In this document: in pieces, positions 54,376-64,000 of the stretch
How the letters are laid out: every line of letters begins with the position of its first letter
Numbering within the stretch: position 1 is the stretch's first letter
NCBI GenBank assembly: GCA_963920525.1
Contig: OY986435.1
Coordinates: forward strand, 175,523,266-175,587,265
Source of the DNA: Dichetophora obliterata
Taxonomy: Eukaryota; Arthropoda; Insecta; Diptera; Sciomyzidae
Length of the DNA: 64,000 nucleotides
Reading direction: 5' to 3'
Translations under genes and position numbers: made by a program
Notes under the pieces: generated by a model
The model's input: only the letters and a program-made list of their open reading frames with translations
What the model was told of the DNA's origin: nothing
Database searches by the model: none

Positions 54376-55716
54376 CAGTGTTCTTCAACCTGTGTTCCGC
54401 GGAACCCTGGGGTTCCGTGGGACTTTTTAGGGGTTCCGCGAGCAATTAAAAAGAAATTAAATATTCATGTTATTAACAGTGCAGCTTTTCAATATACAAT
54501 GTTTAAAATGTAAATAACGTGTACGCCGGCGCTGAGTATAATATAATACATAGTAGTGTTGGAGAAGTTTATGTTTAACTACACATCGACATGCTCTTGC
54601 AGTCAAAAAAATGCCAGAAGAACTGAAAGGGGTTCTTAATGATTGTGTTAAAATTGTAAATTTTATAAAATCACGACCATTAAATTCCAGGTTATTCACC
54701 TTGTTATGTGAAGATATGGGAAGCTTGCACAAAACATTATTGCTTCACACGGAAGTCCGGTGGTTGTCTCGTGGTAAAATATTGACAAGATTTTTTGAAT
54801 TACGAGATGAAATCAGATTTTTTTTAACTGAGCATTCACACGAATTATCAAAAAAATTAAATGATTTAAAATGGCTCCAACAAATGGCTTACCTTTCAGA
54901 TATATTTTCATATTTTAATGAGGTCAATCTTTCACTGCAAGGACCAAATACAAATATTTTTAAAGTGAAATATAAGATAAATGGAAGCATAATGAAATTA
55001 AAATTTTGGGCAGATTGTATTTTGAAAGGAAATACTGAATGCTTTAATAATTTGAATGATATTCTTGTCATCAACAATGCTGAACTCGATGGAAAAGTAA
55101 AAACATATTTGATGCAGCATTTATCGGAGTTACAAAGCACTTTTTTGGATTATTTTCCTGCTCAGTCAGAAAACTTTGATTGGGTACAAAACCCATTTAT
55201 TGAATATTGCGATACCTTTCAACTACAAATGAAAGAAAGAGAAGAACTGATAGATATCTCAACTGACTTCACATTGAAATCAATATTTAATGCAAGTGAT
55301 ATTTTCAATTTTTGGCTCCAAATTTATAACCAATATCCTGAACTTTCCAAACGAGCAATTAAAATTCTTATGCCATTTGTTACCACTTATATGTGTGAAA
55401 AATCTTTCTCACTATATATTGCCACAAAAACCAAATACAGAAATAGACTGGATGCAGAAGATGACATGCGGCTGCAAATTACAACAATTATTCCTAATTT
55501 CGATGAGATTTGTAATGAAAAACAGGCACAACCTAGTCATTAAATTTGTATTTTTTATTACATAATTATTTTTAAGTATTATTGAATTAATAAATGAAAT
55601 GAAATTTACCATCCAACACTTTTTTTACATCACTAAAAGTTTGAAAAAATGGGGTTCCTTGAAAAACATTATCTGCTGGAAGGGTTCCGAAGATCGCTAA
55701 AGGTTGAAGACCACTG
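54376..55716 (+). mobile_element. hAT (Buster-like) element, 1,341 bp, perfect 8-bp duplication
   Basis: The end CAGTGTTCTTCAACC (54,376) is mirrored by GGTTGAAGACCACTG (ending 55,716), 14 of 15 matching. TTCTATAC flanks both sides (54,368-54,375 and 55,717-55,724). Subterminal GGGGTTCCxxGxxA words occur at both ends (CCCTGGGGTTCCGTGGGA and ATGGGGTTCCTTGAAAAA). One plus-strand ORF fills much of the interior. A full-length element should be longer, so this is an internally deleted derivative. Confidence 0.93.
54611..55543 (+). CDS. hAT Buster-like transposase, C-terminal half, intact ORF
   Basis: 310 codons without a stop. HTEVRWLSRGKILTRFFEL (residues about 47-65) is the conserved RW region that follows the second catalytic aspartate in hAT proteins. 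DFTLKSIFNASDIFNFWLQ lies midway. The C-terminus has EKSFSLYIATKTKYRNRL then DAEDDMRLQ, the dimerisation domain carrying the usual region of the catalytic Glu. The BED zinc finger and both catalytic aspartates expected upstream are missing, so it should not be catalytic by itself. Family from memory: the Buster group that includes ZBED5/SCAND3/FAM200-like proteins. The Met at 54,611 is the first in frame; a longer ancestral protein began further upstream. The flanking 8-bp duplication and open frame suggest a young insertion. Confidence 0.85.
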   Translation: MPEELKGVLNDCVKIVNFIKSRPLNSRLFTLLCEDMGSLHKTLLLHTEVRWLSRGKILTRFFELRDEIRFFLTEHSHELSKKLNDLKWLQQMAYLSDIFSYFNEVNLSLQGPNTNIFKVKYKINGSIMKLKFWADCILKGNTECFNNLNDILVINNAELDGKVKTYLMQHLSELQSTFLDYFPAQSENFDWVQNPFIEYCDTFQLQMKEREELIDISTDFTLKSIFNASDIFNFWLQIYNQYPELSKRAIKILMPFVTTYMCEKSFSLYIATKTKYRNRLDAEDDMRLQITTIIPNFDEICNEKQAQPSH

Positions 55717-55724
55717 TTCTATAC

Positions 55725-56260
55725 CATTATAAATACATTTAATAATAAATAAACCGTTATCTGCGTTTAATAATAAAAATGATGGATATGTTAATTACCA
55801 GTAATTTGATGATGAGGTTCAGGAAAAGGTATAGACGAAATATCGGTAGGCTGAATGTTAATAAAAGCTAAGCACGCAGTCATGACTATTTCCAGCGAAT
55901 TAATGCCGAGCTTGCTTCTTCGTCCCAGTGGTAAATGGATAACCGAAGTAACCAACTACATACTCTTAAATTTTATGTCATAACCGATATACTTATTCCA
56001 GCGGGGTGTGAGGAATTGGTTCTTCATAAGTTAAGACAACAGAGATCAAGCGTACGTTTAGAAACTAGTAAGGCCCAAATGAAACATTCTTTTAATGCCA
56101 CTGAATTCTCTCACCAATTTCATAAAATTTTTTTTGTTCCGTTTTTTTAACAGATTGTAGACACGACGATTTAGGTTTGTCTGTTATATTTTTTTTTTTG
56201 ATTTCTTAAGATATTTTTAAAAAAAATTTTTTTTGCTGTTGTTATCTATATCGTCAAATT
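55725..56260. other. Remaining foldback loop, unassigned
   Basis: A 71-codon frame (55,935-56,150) shows no recognised motif. This is original loop sequence of the foldback element or an older insertion. Confidence 0.35.
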
Positions 56261-56494
56261 AACAGCCCTGTTCTGGCAAATTAACAAATTGTTAACCAGT
56301 ATTTTGAATATTTCCATGTGTTTGTTGTTTTCAATATAAAATCTAAAGCTCAAAAAACAAAATTTGTTAATGAAATTGTCAATAACTGAAAAGCAGTTGA
56401 CAATTTTTATCAAAATTGAAAAAATTACAACAAACATATAGAAATATTCAAAATACTGGTTAAAAATTTGTTAATTTGACAGAATAGGGCTGTT
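56261..56494. mobile_element. ~235-bp MITE in the foldback loop
   Basis: AACAGCCCTGTTCTGGCAAA then TTAACAAATTGTTAACCAGT and ATTTTGAATATTTC is mirrored on the right (GAAATATTCAAAATACTGGT, TTTGTTAATTTGACAGAATA, GGGCTGTT). Arms are about 67 bp with a few mismatches. The AGCCCTGTT/AGGGCTGTT ends are clear; the duplication is not. Confidence 0.85.
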
Positions 56495-56534
56495 ATAAAA
56501 AAAAACACAGCCGGGGTCCTAAGCAATGACAAAA

Positions 56535-56825
56535 AAGTGAATAACAAATGAATAAAGAATAAAAAATGAATAATTAGTAACAGAAGAATAATGAATAAAA
56601 AATGAATAATGAATAAAAAATGAATAATGAATAAAAAATGAATAATGAATAACAAATGAATAAAGAATAAAAAATGAATAATGAATAAAATATGAATAAT
56701 GAATAACAAATGAATAATGAATAAAAAATGAATAATGAATAAAAAATGAATAATGAATAACAAATGAATAAAGAATAAAACATGAATAACGAATAAAAAA
56801 TGAATAATGAATAAAAAAAGAATAA
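56535..56825. repeat. Minisatellite in right foldback arm
   Basis: The inverted counterpart of the left array: AATGAATAATGAATAAAAAA-type units, about 16 copies. The arrays differ in copy number and order of variants, so they have changed length independently. Confidence 0.95.
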
Positions 56826-57079
56826 TTGAAAATTCTGCAATTCTTTGTGAATGGCATTCTTTGTGAATAGCATTCAAATGAATAAAAATTTGTTAAATTT
56901 TTTGAATAACGAAAATGAATAATTGAAATGATTAATTAATCATTTTTTTAAAATTGAATGTGAATTAAAAATTTTATTTATAAATCAATTTTGCATTCAT
57001 TGAATGCATTCTTATGTCGTTATTCAGTTGTACTTAAAATTCTGAATATGAATGCAGTCTTTACAGCTCTGCCAAAGAC

Positions 57080-58511
57080 AGAACAAGAAGAAACAAAACG
57101 ATAAATAAACCTGTAAAAAATTGCTACAAAAACGCAAACATTTAAAATCAGCGTTTTTTATCATTCATTATTGGAAAATAATCCTTAGTGATAAAGATAG
57201 GAATAGAGATAAGCATGCAAAGCAAGCACTTTATCATTGTTTTGCTCATTTCTGCTTACTTTAGGGTGAGCTGATTGGAAGTCAAACAAGGTCATCTGGC
57301 GTATGGTCAAGCATTATGCGTCGAGGGCATAAGCAGCTTTAAAAGTTATGCAAAAAACAAAAATGAAAATACACATTACTTTTAAACTGCACTTCAAAGA
57401 GTCCTTGCTTAAGAACAAGCCAGAGTGCAGCAATTCTCTCACTTCCGCATACAGCGCAAGCCAAAAAAACGTTGGCACATCCTTTTGCAGCGTTACACAA
57501 ATACTCGAACCCAGTCAAAATTTATTGGAACACAATTGTTTTTCTTTTGCAACATTTTATTTATGTTTTTTATTGCTTTCATAGAGTTTTGTTTATGTGT
57601 TTGTTAATCACTTGGCTGCTATTGAGTTGAGTCCTGCTGCATACTTCCGAACAAAGTAGGCACATTATTTATTGGCGATTTTTTCTTCAAACAGAAATTT
57701 TTAAATCAATGAAATTTCTTGTATGGCTTTTTTGCTTGGGTAAGTGAGAGTAGATGTGTGCGTGTGTCTCTTTACGGTTATGTGTGTGTCTGTCATTTTC
57801 TGTATTGACCGCAAAATCTACTGCGAACTCATTGTCCAAAAATGTTGCTGCTGCTCCTTTTATGTGTTCAATGCTTTTGTTATATTCGGTTCACAAGCAT
57901 TGAACACGCTCTGCCAATGAAACGTAACGAATTTATTGGCAATAACAACAACAGCAATAAAAACAACAACCATTTTTCATGCACTCATTTACCACAGCAA
58001 TCATCGTCCATGCATACTTGTGTTATTAATGGGTTCGAAGGTTAAATAATTCTTAAGCAGCTGTTTACAGATATTTTCACATTAATGTATGTTATAAACA
58101 TTTATAACATCAATGTTAATGTCAACATAAATACTAAAATATATAAAAAAATATCACAACAGCTTATGTCAAATTTCATCGTACCACGGGAGAGACTCTT
58201 GAGACTTTGGTAAATAGTAGATTTTTCAAATTTGTAGCTTTGTTCAGTGTTGCGTCTAGAACAAGCTAGCTGGTCAAAATTATTTTGGACTTTTTTGTTC
58301 TAATGGGGTTCTAAGCAAACAAAAAAATTTTCAAAAAGGGGCTCAGATAAGCACCGTTGACCAGCTGGCAAGCATTTTACCGCCCCTCTTCACCCAAAAA
58401 TTTTGATTTTTACAAATCAATTAAAATGCTTTATTTTAGGCAGTGTTGTTCATATTAGACTTTAATTTATTAATTTAGTCTGTATCATTAATCTCGGCAA
58501 ATTGATCAAAA
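57080..58511. other. Mixed-complexity non-coding stretch
   Basis: Less AT-biased between about 57,230 and 58,050. No gene or transposon is recognised. Short palindromic words (ATGTTATAAACATTTATAAC) lie near 58,088. Confidence 0.35.
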
Positions 58512-59107
58512 ATGGGCGTGGTCCTTTTTACCGCCCAAAAATTTAGAAAAATGCAAATTATAAAATCTTTATTATTACCTTTTCTCCAAAGAACAATATT
58601 TTTGAGTGCATGTCAATATGGATTCAGAACAGGTATGTTAACTGAAGATGCTCTACTTGACTTTTACACTTCAATTTACAAAGGTATTGACGATTATAGA
58701 AATTGTGCTGGTCTTTTTGTTGAAATTAAGAAGGCCTTTGATATGGTAAATTATAAAATTCTAATGAATAAATTGTATAATGCAGGTTCTGAGGTTTTAT
58801 CTATGATTGGTTCAATTCTTATTTATCTTGCAGAACGCAAAGTGTAAAAATAGGTGTAGATTTGAGTGAACCTCTAAACATTCATTTAGGTGTTCCCCAG
58901 GGCTCTATACTTGGATCTATATTATTTTTAGTTTATATAAACTCATTATTTTCACAACAATTTAAAGGTAAAGTCACAGCATTCGCAGACGATCTTGCGA
59001 TAAGCTACACAGCAAGTAGCCCCTTAAACTTAGTCACAGATATTAATTTTGATATACATTTGCTAAGAGTCTGGTTTGCGGAACACAAGTTATTTGTAAG
59101 TAGCTAG
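58512..59107 (+). pseudogene. Non-LTR reverse transcriptase fragment (third family)
   Basis: The first frame (58,550-58,846) reads ACQYGFRTGMLTEDALLDFY, NCAGLFVEIKKAFDMVNYKI (motif A; Glu-Ile-Lys replaces the usual Asp-containing triplet, so the first catalytic Asp is absent) and SILIYLAERKV. After a frameshift near 58,845 the second frame has SEPLNIHLGVPQGSILGSI then LFLVYINSLF, and the catalytic box TAFADDLAISYTAS with both aspartates. Degenerate continuation to about 59,500 shares a GTTGTTGTTGxCCTTCTTCA word with 53,660-53,690. A Jockey/CR1-like or related clade, distinct from elements A and B. Confidence 0.82.
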
Positions 59108-60169
59108 ACGAAACTGATTTATTTTAGTTTATGTGGGTTGATGACTCCTGACTTCGCCATCAAATTTCTTGGACATGACTGCTGTAATCACTGCTTACCT
59201 ATGTGTACTCGACATAATCATGGTATGACCTATGATAGCAATGTCCCTTGTAGCAATAATTGCTTTGTGGTCGAAAAAGTTCATATTTCCATATTAGAAA
59301 GACACAGTTTCGATTGTATCGTAAGAATAGACGTAGAATTCCTTTTTATACAGTAATACAGAAAAATTCAGGTTTTTTTTTTATTTATATTTTTCAAAAC
59401 TATTTTAGAGCATTTCATCTTCTAAACAAAAATTGTTCAAAAACAAATTTGTTGTTGTTGTCCTTCTTCAAACTTACCTGACCTAAAAAGATCAGAATTA
59501 AATTCATATAAAATTTTTGTTTTGTTTTATAAAAAGTTTTCGTTTGATATATTTGGTTCATTTGTTTTGTTGGTTAAAACTAAATGTAATTCAAAGTTTG
59601 ATAAATTTAATTTGATAAATTTATTTTTCCTGTAGTAAAGAGTATGTACATATATGTTTATTTTAAAAGTAATTTAAAATTAAAATTTAAATTAACAAAA
59701 TAAATTTTTAATATGGAAAAAATATCATATAAATATAAATAATATAAATAATTCGAATTTATTATGGTATTTAAAAAATAAATAGAGTTTTTAAAGCACA
59801 ACGCATGCTTAGTAGCGCATGCGCAAATTTGCGAAAGCAGAGAAAAGCAAGCTAGTTGTCAAAATCAGCTGTTCATGTCGAGTAAAAATTAAGAACATCT
59901 TAAATAAATTTCAGCTAACTGAACCAACAACAATTACCAAGCAAATCAAAAACAACGACGCACAGAGAAGAGCAAGATCACAGCGATTGAACAGCTTTAG
60001 AGGGGATGAACCGAATCGTACACAGAAAATAAACAGAACTTTATGTCCCGCTTTTCACTCGTCTATGTCCCGCTTTTCACTCGTCACACACGGAAATTCT
60101 CGAGCTTGCAGCGAAATCAATAATTGCTCCTAGAGCAATAATTCTCTTACTCTGGTAGCAAGATCTCTT
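59108..60169. other. Degraded downstream part of the RT fragment, then unassigned
   Basis: 59,115-59,500 probably continues the RT element, but no frame holds. Beyond that the sequence is AT-rich to about 59,800. From there a patch contains AGTAGCGCATGCGCAAATTT, and TGTCCCGCTTTTCACTCG twice (60,042 and 60,064). Confidence 0.4.
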
Positions 60170-60335
60170 TGTCCCGCTTTTCACTCGGCAATAATTGCCT
60201 TTGCCGCAAGCAGTTTGTTGATTATTCGCCCGCATGAGGGGTTTATGAAAGTCCCAATTAAGCCCGAGTAGTCAACAAACTACTTGTGGCGAAATCAATT
60301 ATTGCTCATAGAATTGCCAAGTGAAAAACGGCCTT
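60170..60335. mobile_element. ~165-bp inverted-repeat element
   Basis: CCGCTTTTCACTCGGCAATA then ATTG, GCCGCAAGCAGTTTGTTGAT is mirrored by GAGTAGTCAACAAACTACTT then GTGGCGAAATCAATTATTGC and TTGCCAAGTGAAAAACGG. Arms are imperfect. The TGTCCCGCTTTTCACTCG word at its left edge also occurs twice just upstream. Confidence 0.65.
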
Positions 60336-60429
60336 TTGCAGCGCATGCAGAACCAAAACAACAATATCAGCAGCTAGAAGCAGCTTTGCCTGTTATGTTG
60401 GAAAAATCCCATTCGTGGTAATAATAATT

Positions 60430-60990
60430 GTTTAATTGCCCTTAGGAATTTTTGTTTTTGGGAATTCCTATTAAATTTTTTAATTCAGCGTGGTATTTTT
60501 TAATTGGCGTGGGAATTCCGTAGGGTATTTTTTTTAGTTTCCGTGGGAGTTTGAACACATTCTTCTTAAAATTTTTTTGTGTTATTTCTAAATTGTTTTT
60601 GCATATCGTCAGCCTAATTCTAATACGACGGAAGTCAAAATTATCTATTGTTCATGAGGCAAAGAAAACTGTTTTTTACTTGTATGAAGTTCATACGATA
60701 ATGTATTGTTTCAAACATTCTACCTCCCTTTTTTTCATGCAAACATTAAAATCAAAAAAAGGACTTAGATGTAGTTTTGACCAATCCACCTAAACCGCTA
60801 ATAAACGTTACTTTGACCAATTCTGACATACGTCCTATTTAAAATTAGGCTGACGATATGGGACTTATTGTGGTATTTTTTAATGCGAGTGAAATGTTTG
60901 TGGCAATTTTAAATGCAAATGGAATTCGTGGAGGTATTTTTAAAACGCGTGGTATTCTTGTGGTAATTTGTAATGATCGTGGGATTTTTT
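60430..60990. repeat. Degenerate GTGGGAATTxxTTAATTxGC array, interrupted by a MITE
   Basis: Loose units of about 25-35 bp with the core GTGGTATTTTTTAATTGGCG / GTGGGAATTCCGTAGGGTAT occur at 60,470-60,555 and again at 60,870-60,990 (GTGGTATTTTTTAATGCGAG, GGAATTCGTGGAGGTATTTT, GTGGTATTCTTGTGGTAATT). The two halves flank the 60.6-60.9-kb MITE, so they were probably one array before insertion. Confidence 0.65.
60602..60860. mobile_element. ~259-bp MITE with CATATCGTCAGCC ends
   Basis: CATATCGTCAGCCTAATTCT then AATACGACGGAAGTCA is mirrored by TGACATACGTCCTATTTAAA then ATTAGGCTGACGATATG. Arms are about 40 bp with few mismatches. The 80-codon frame at 60,551-60,793 crosses it and is not a gene. Target duplication unclear. 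Confidence 0.85.
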
Positions 60991-61552
60991 TTTAAATTCT
61001 TTTATTGCGGTAGAAACTTTTTTGTTTATCTTTACCATGGTAATTTATGTTGTATTCAATTTATATTACTGTGAAAAAAGTAACTTTTTGTCGGAATTGT
61101 TTTAAATTTTAACTGGCAACCTTAACTAGTAGTAGTACATTTTTTTGTAGCCACATACTGGCTCTTTAGCTACATGCATCTGTATTCTTTATTGTATTAT
61201 AACCCAACAAGCCTTGAATGTCACTGTTCCAGCTAAACGGTACTTAAAACGGCAGCGTTTGATTTGCTTGTATAATTGTAAATAATTGTAGTCTATATAA
61301 TTGTAAAGTCCTTTTTATATTTATCAAGAATCGAATTGAAATTGATGTCATATTCGCATGATGCGTCGTCTGTTCTCGTCTTTTTCCCTCACTTTTTCAC
61401 CCGTTCGCCAAAAATTTCTGAAATATGCACTGAATCTTGTATTGAAATCAAGGTAGTGCAGTTGAGTTGCCATTTATTGTTTAGTTTATTGTTGCAACTT
61501 AATAAGAACCATTTTAGGAAAAGGTTACAATTTTTTAACAACAAATTAAACT
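60991..61552. other. Unassigned stretch
   Basis: No recognised gene or repeat. Confidence 0.35.
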
Positions 61553-61596
61553 AATATACAACTTAAAGTTTGCTATGTGACCGTGTTATTTATTGT

Positions 61597-61976
61597 GTTG
61601 ATTTTCTATGATTTATTTACAAATTCTAATTGTTTGATAGTTTAAATCATTCTTGATTTTAAATACAAATTCTAGCTGTTTGATACTTTAAAATCGTTTA
61701 TTGAGCTCTAAGTCAGGTAAGAACAATTAATTGCTCTAACTAGTTAACCAATCAGCTAACTAATTAATCAGCTAGTGAAGTTTTCCTTTTCATATTGAAA
61801 ATGTTCTTGTTGTTGTTTCTTTGGAAAAAATTCGTTAGAGCAATTAATTGTTCTAACCTGACCCAAAGTTCAGTAAATGATTTTAAAGTATCAAATAACT
61901 AGAATTTGTATTCAAAATCAAGAATGATTTAAACTATCAAACATTTAGAACTTTATTTAAATCATAGAAAATCAAC
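61597..61976. mobile_element. Foldback MITE family member 2
   Basis: The left arm (GTTGATTTTCTATGATTTAT, TGTTTGATAGTTTAAATCAT, GATTTTAAATACAAATTCTA, GAACAATTAATTGCTCTAAC) is mirrored by the right arm from GTTAGAGCAATTAATTGTTC to CATAGAAAATCAAC. Arms are about 150 bp or more, and the loop contains TTGTTGTTGTTT. It is the same family as 37.28-37.72 kb. A 13-bp direct repeat AATATACAACTTA lies just outside (61,553-61,565 and 61,980-61,992). Confidence 0.88.
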
Positions 61977-61992
61977 AATAATATACAACTTA

Positions 61993-62699
61993 GTAAATGG
62001 TACGCTTATATGAAACACTTAATGCATAGTTTGCTGACAACGAAACGGTCCGCTTCAGTGCTTTTAAAATGCACACTGTTTTCAACCGAACCGATTGGTT
62101 ATCTGGGAAACGAAATAAAATTAAAGCAACTGATGTGTATTTATGTATGTATATTTTACGTACATATTAATAAAAACAACAACAAAAAAAGCAGCACAAC
62201 AACGAATGACATGATTACGAACCAGACGAACGCACACAACAACAACAACAACCATAAAAACAGCATAAGTAGCTACTAAAGCAGCTTGTGCATTTCTCAT
62301 ACGAATATATGAATTTTTTTCTTCTTAGATTTTGCTATTTTATTAGATATTCGTTTTAATCGCGCTCTAACTGATATTTTGGCATTTTTTTTCTTTTTAC
62401 GATGAATATTAAAGGCTGTAGGTATACCCCAAAGTGTCAAATATCACTTTGAAATATTTGCGTAAATGACTCCCATACAAACCGCGCTGTAAGACGTTAT
62501 TCTACGTCAAAAAATATCTGCTATCCGCTGTAAGATGTTTCATTCGTCTAAAGCAGGTTTGCTCGACAACATTGTTAACGAAAATTTACTACGGATTATT
62601 TCATTTAAAATTACAATATGATATAAGTTGCTAGGGAGAAGCCTATTTGCATAAAATTCGTCCCTTGTTAACTTTACAGAACTGCTCTTAGAAGTATTT
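61993..62699. other. Unassigned stretch
   Basis: CAACAACAACAACAACC-type words near 62,200. No gene recognised. Confidence 0.35.
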
Positions 62700-62989
62700 G
62701 CAAAGTTAATCGCCTTTTTTCTTCTATGATTCTTTTTAGACGTTTGAATATTTTACCAGTAAGGCATTTATATTATTATAAAGTACTGAAAATTTTTTTC
62801 AAACGATCTGGGTATATGCAGTGTCCAATATCTGGGTTTTATAATGAAAAAAGGAATTTCGGTTCCGCTTCAGCTGTACCTACTTTTCGAACCACCCATT
62901 ATCGGAAATTTTTTCGATCTTATCTTGTAGATAATTTAATAAACTCCCTGCAGACATACGCATTGAGAGAAATTTGTATGTTTTTTTGA
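62700..62989 (+). pseudogene. Non-LTR RT C-terminal scrap
   Basis: Frame with FRRLNILPVRHLYYYKVLKI then FFKRSGYM, and TTHYRKFFRSYLVDNLINSL. The ILPVRxLYxYKxLKxFF block and the tail with T-T-x-x-x-K-F-F occur at the C-termini of Jockey/CR1-like RTs after the fingers-palm-thumb part. Nothing recognisable lies upstream in frame. It could belong to the family of the 58.5-kb fragment. Confidence 0.5.
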
Positions 62990-63332
62990 AGAGAATACAT
63001 TTCTTGCTTCTTGATAATTGAAAATTTTGTTGCACTCCATTCGCTAAATTCATAATTTGCCATGCTTTGAAAGCTTTTAATTATGTTTTCACTATCTAAT
63101 TTTATTTTTTTTAATTGTTTTCATATTTTTCATTGTATCAGATTATTTCCTTATCATTAAATTATTTCACCCCACATCGTAATTTTTTATGACCACATTG
63201 TTTTAACTTTTTTATGTAGTGACATTTAACTCCATGTTTTTCAAATGTACAAAATGTCAAAACTGTTCTCTTAAATTTAAATGCAAGTAATTTTTAGTTT
63301 CTTTTTGTAAACATCTACTAAATAAGAGAATA
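62990..63332. other. AT-rich stretch, nothing recognised
   Basis: No supported feature between the RT scrap and the terminal microsatellite. Confidence 0.4.

Positions 63333-64000
<668 letters not shown>

Larger units (their letters stand above)
52978..57071. mobile_element. Foldback hAT-type transposon with 8-bp target duplication
   Basis: Both ends begin CAGAGCTGTAAA, and CCAAAGAC flanks the whole element (52,970-52,977 and 57,072-57,079), a perfect 8-bp duplication as made by hAT transposases. The arms (52,978-53,600 and 56,519-57,071) are inverted copies: AGAATGCATTCAATGAATGC, AAAATTGATTTATAAATAAA, GCTATTCACAAAGAATGCCA, then a TTATTCATT minisatellite, ending at TTTTTTGTCATTGCTTA. The centre has no transposase that belongs to these ends. 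It holds a piggyBac-like MITE, a 54.0-kb MITE, a hAT Buster-like element and a 56.3-kb MITE. Arms made of tandem repeats recall Drosophila FB elements, but the 8-bp duplication and CAG ends point to hAT. Confidence 0.9.

Noticed and set aside
56261..56494. TTA target duplication at the MITE ends
   Set aside because: Left TTA and right TAT do not match when the ends are aligned symmetrically. Left unresolved.

Overview
This window is AT-rich, repeat-dense nuclear DNA that looks like a higher fly (Diptera). The evidence is the very short introns (59-65 bp) in the one spliced gene, the GTT/CA-type simple repeats, and the mix of non-LTR, Tc1/mariner, hAT, piggyBac-like and Transib elements. I found no convincing host protein-coding gene, rRNA, functional tRNA or CRISPR array. 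The window reads as intergenic DNA, or the inside of a very large intron, filled with transposons. A somewhat GC-richer, non-repetitive block at about 39.9-41.8 kb is the best candidate for host regulatory or 5' untranslated sequence.

Layout. 1-9 kb: remnants of a Tc1-like transposase, a Jockey-like reverse transcriptase (RT), a tRNA-derived SINE and a Tc1/mariner-type transposase. 9.2-9.8 kb: four tandem copies of a 142-bp repeat. 9.9-12.1 kb, minus strand: a four-exon RAG1-like (Transib) transposase gene. It is continuous through three short introns and broken by three single-base frameshifts. 14.1-16.9 kb, minus strand: a decayed non-LTR element with RT and RNase H, split by a 732-bp inverted-repeat element with a 7-bp target duplication. 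19-23 kb: inverted-repeat elements, a TTAA-flanked piggyBac-like MITE and an internally deleted hAT element. 25-30 kb: a GGATCCG-rich inverted-repeat element, a mariner scrap and tandem duplications. 33.2-34.2 kb: a foldback-like element. 35.1-37.0 kb: a 1.95-kb element with about 145-bp inverted ends and TA duplications. It carries a damaged gene of a recurrent but, to me, unnamed insect protein family, and a palindromic MITE. 37-44 kb: further foldback elements and a hAT scrap.

44.6-49.8 kb is a nested stack. A minus-strand Jockey-like element (B) interrupts a repeat whose uninterrupted relative lies at 26.2 kb. Element B is itself split by a plus-strand non-LTR element (A). Target duplications and poly(TAAA) tails allow the order of events to be read. 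51.3-52.8 kb is a Tc1/mariner-type element with its own insertion. 52,978-57,071 is the most striking structure: a foldback transposon with CAGAGCTGTAAA ends, arms of about 550-620 bp built around a TTATTCATT minisatellite, and a perfect 8-bp target duplication. Its centre holds a piggyBac-like MITE, two other MITEs and a hAT (Buster-like) element with its own perfect 8-bp duplication and an intact 310-codon ORF. 58-63 kb holds more RT remnants and MITEs. The last 668 bp are an almost pure TAA microsatellite running off the edge.

The genes do not form a pathway. The shared logic is transposition: autonomous-type proteins (mostly broken) beside many non-autonomous inverted-repeat derivatives. 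All family names rest on motifs I read by eye. No database search was run.
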